Below, one piece after another: positions 62,652-64,000 of a stretch of 64,000 bases of DNA. Where the stretch lies: assembly GCA_963575645.1 (NCBI GenBank), contig OY754470.1, forward strand, positions 46,779,201 through 46,843,200, given 5' to 3'. The notes below the pieces were generated by a model that did not search any database, was not told the DNA's origin, and saw only the letters and a list, made by a program, of their open reading frames with translations. The stretch's first letter is position 1. Each line of letters opens with the position of its first letter. The position numbers were made by a program, and so were the translations under genes. The DNA is from Xanthostigma xanthostigma (lineage: Eukaryota; Arthropoda; Insecta; Raphidioptera; Raphidiidae).

Positions 62652-63634
62652 TATAATATTATAAATAGGAAAATTTGGATGTAATCTCCGAAACTATTCA
62701 TCCGATTTCAAATTTTTTTTGTGCAGGGAGGCGGAGTTACAAATTTTTCGATGCGAGCGTTTGTGGTGAGCACTAGGGGAAACTTCAAGCTCAAATTTTC
62801 CGTTTGTCAGTGAGCAAATAGTTATAATTTTATAAAGTTTTTTAATCACAAAGAAAACATAGGAAAACTAAGAGATCTGGAAATGCTTGTTGTGCTCCGG
62901 GCTGTTGCGCTGATGGCGATTTAAGTAAAATAAAGACTATTGGCGCCCTAATTTGACGTTCCGCTGTCAGTGTAAACAAATTAACATCAGTTTTCCTTAT
63001 TACATTTTTTTTGACACATCATTACCAACTAAAGTTTTTGACTTAGCACCTTAGAAACACTCGCGATTTCCATAAAAAGTGAGTTCAATAATTCTCTATT
63101 ACCCACTAGCGGCGCTAGTAGGCTTCGTGCACACAGCCTGTAGAAACGATCGTGTTCAAGAATAGAAGGCCTGGTAATGTATAAGTTGCGGAAGACAGGC
63201 ATCAAGGGTGCGATGACTGAAACCGAGTGCGAGAGGGAAAGTTGACAACTGACTGGCGTTAGAGCGAGAGAGATCGAAATATTATGTACATACATAGACA
63301 TTACGTAATGTTTGGGTGGCCAACGATCCGTCTAATTGTGATCGTTCAATGAAGACAAACGAGCGTTGTGATTGGCCGAGACGTAAACATCAACATCCGC
63401 TCATTCACTTGTTCGTTTTAAGTTGAACTTTATACAAGATAAGAGAACTTTTTTAATCAGTGAATATGTTAGTTTCTTTTTCAAGTACTTAATGTCATTT
63501 CTCTATGTAACCTGAACTAAATACAATGATTTATTCTATATTTATTATATTCAAATTCAAGATATAGTACCTATAAGAGCACACTACAAGGCAATGGCGA
63601 CGATTTAATTTCAGGACGTTATTCCAAACTAAAA
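62652..63634. other. Mostly unassigned; short repeat start near 62655
   Basis: At about 62655-62710 the phrase GGATGTAATCTCCGAAACTA resembles the 5' parts of elements at 26010 and 33105. The remainder has no gene I recognise. A minus-strand open stretch at 63029-63301 has no family features. Confidence 0.35.
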
Positions 63635-63976
63635 GTCCGTCCCGGTTTCACCCGGGTGCAAAAAAACGACTGGAGATGAATGCTGTCTCCAAATTTCGTG
63701 ATGATCGGAGTTACCGTTTAAAAGTTTTTGTCGAACGAAACGAACAAATTTTAAGTTTTCTATTATATATATATTTTTTACACCTTGGGTTACATTATTG
63801 GAGTTTTCGTAGGGATTCCTAATTTATTTCGATTAACAATATAGCCTATGTTACTCAGTGATAATGTAGAATTCTATTAGTGAAAGAATTCTCAAAATTG
63901 GTTCAGTAGTTTTTGAGGTTATTCGTTACAAACAAAAATACAAATCTTTTCTCTTTATAATATATACTAAATCCAA
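63635..63976 (-). mobile_element. Helitron-like non-autonomous element (GTCCGTCCCGG end), partial terminus
   Basis: On the plus strand it starts AGTCCGTCCCGGTTTCACCC and ends in CTTTTCTCTTTATAATATATAC, which is the reverse of the usual layout. The body matches the copy at 12456-12898 (GTGATGATCGGAGTTACCG; CCTATGTTACTCAGTGATAATG). The CTAG terminus kept by that copy is changed here. Confidence 0.6.
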
Positions 63977-64000
63977 TAGATAGCCCACAAATAATACTGT

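Overview
This looks like nuclear DNA of an insect. It is AT-rich, has introns, and contains one exon of a conserved developmental homeobox gene. Almost everything else is transposable-element (TE) wreckage of types common in insect genomes: Helitrons, hAT, pogo/Tigger, mariner-like, PIF/Harbinger, a TTAA-flanked element, jockey/CR1-like LINEs and many fold-back miniature elements. I cannot fix the order from sequence alone. No operons, CRISPR arrays or bacterial signals are present.

The only host coding sequence I can support is the last exon of a Pitx/Ptx1-type gene on the minus strand (56514-57131). It begins inside homeodomain helix 3 at the K50 motif VWFKNRRAKWRKRERN and ends shortly after an OAR motif. 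The preceding homeobox exon was not found between 57132 and 64000, so at least the last 6.9 kb of the window lies inside its intron or upstream. That intron holds a fold-back element (57190-57645), a hAT-like element (57769-58161), a jockey/CR1-like LINE (60992-61925) and other repeats. From 1 to about 56.2 kb I see no host gene.

Layout: 0.4-2.4 kb hAT and TA-flanked elements; 3.8-7 kb two copies of one non-autonomous Helitron, a Tigger-like element and another inverted-repeat element; 7.4-12.9 kb mirrored repeats, a LINE, a CCTAGG array carrying a hAT element, fold-backs and a Helitron; 13-18.9 kb hAT, TTAA element, repeats; 20.4-21.2 kb a LINE 3' end split by a hAT element; 22.4-25.4 kb a minisatellite-bearing element, Helitron and Tigger; 26.5-28.4 kb a jockey LINE next to an older opposite LINE, then a mariner relic; 30-35 kb transposase relic, fold-back with tRNA-like module and more; 36-41 kb a large mirrored repeat holding two nested Harbinger elements; 41.7-45.2 kb palindromes and Helitrons; 45.6-49.7 kb a tandem ~1.69 kb duplication with internal satellite; 51-56 kb fold-backs; then the Pitx exon.

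The most informative feature is that several insertions can be proved inside the window itself. There are paired target-site duplications, and for three elements there is a second, uninterrupted copy of the invaded repeat elsewhere in the window (empty sites at about 36731, 32174 and 29033). The most unusual structure is a three-copy fold-back family (31586, 43086, 54110) that carries interchangeable modules, a tRNA-like module in two copies and a triplicated module in the third, next to a ~95-135 bp-arm hairpin whose loop is flipped in one copy.
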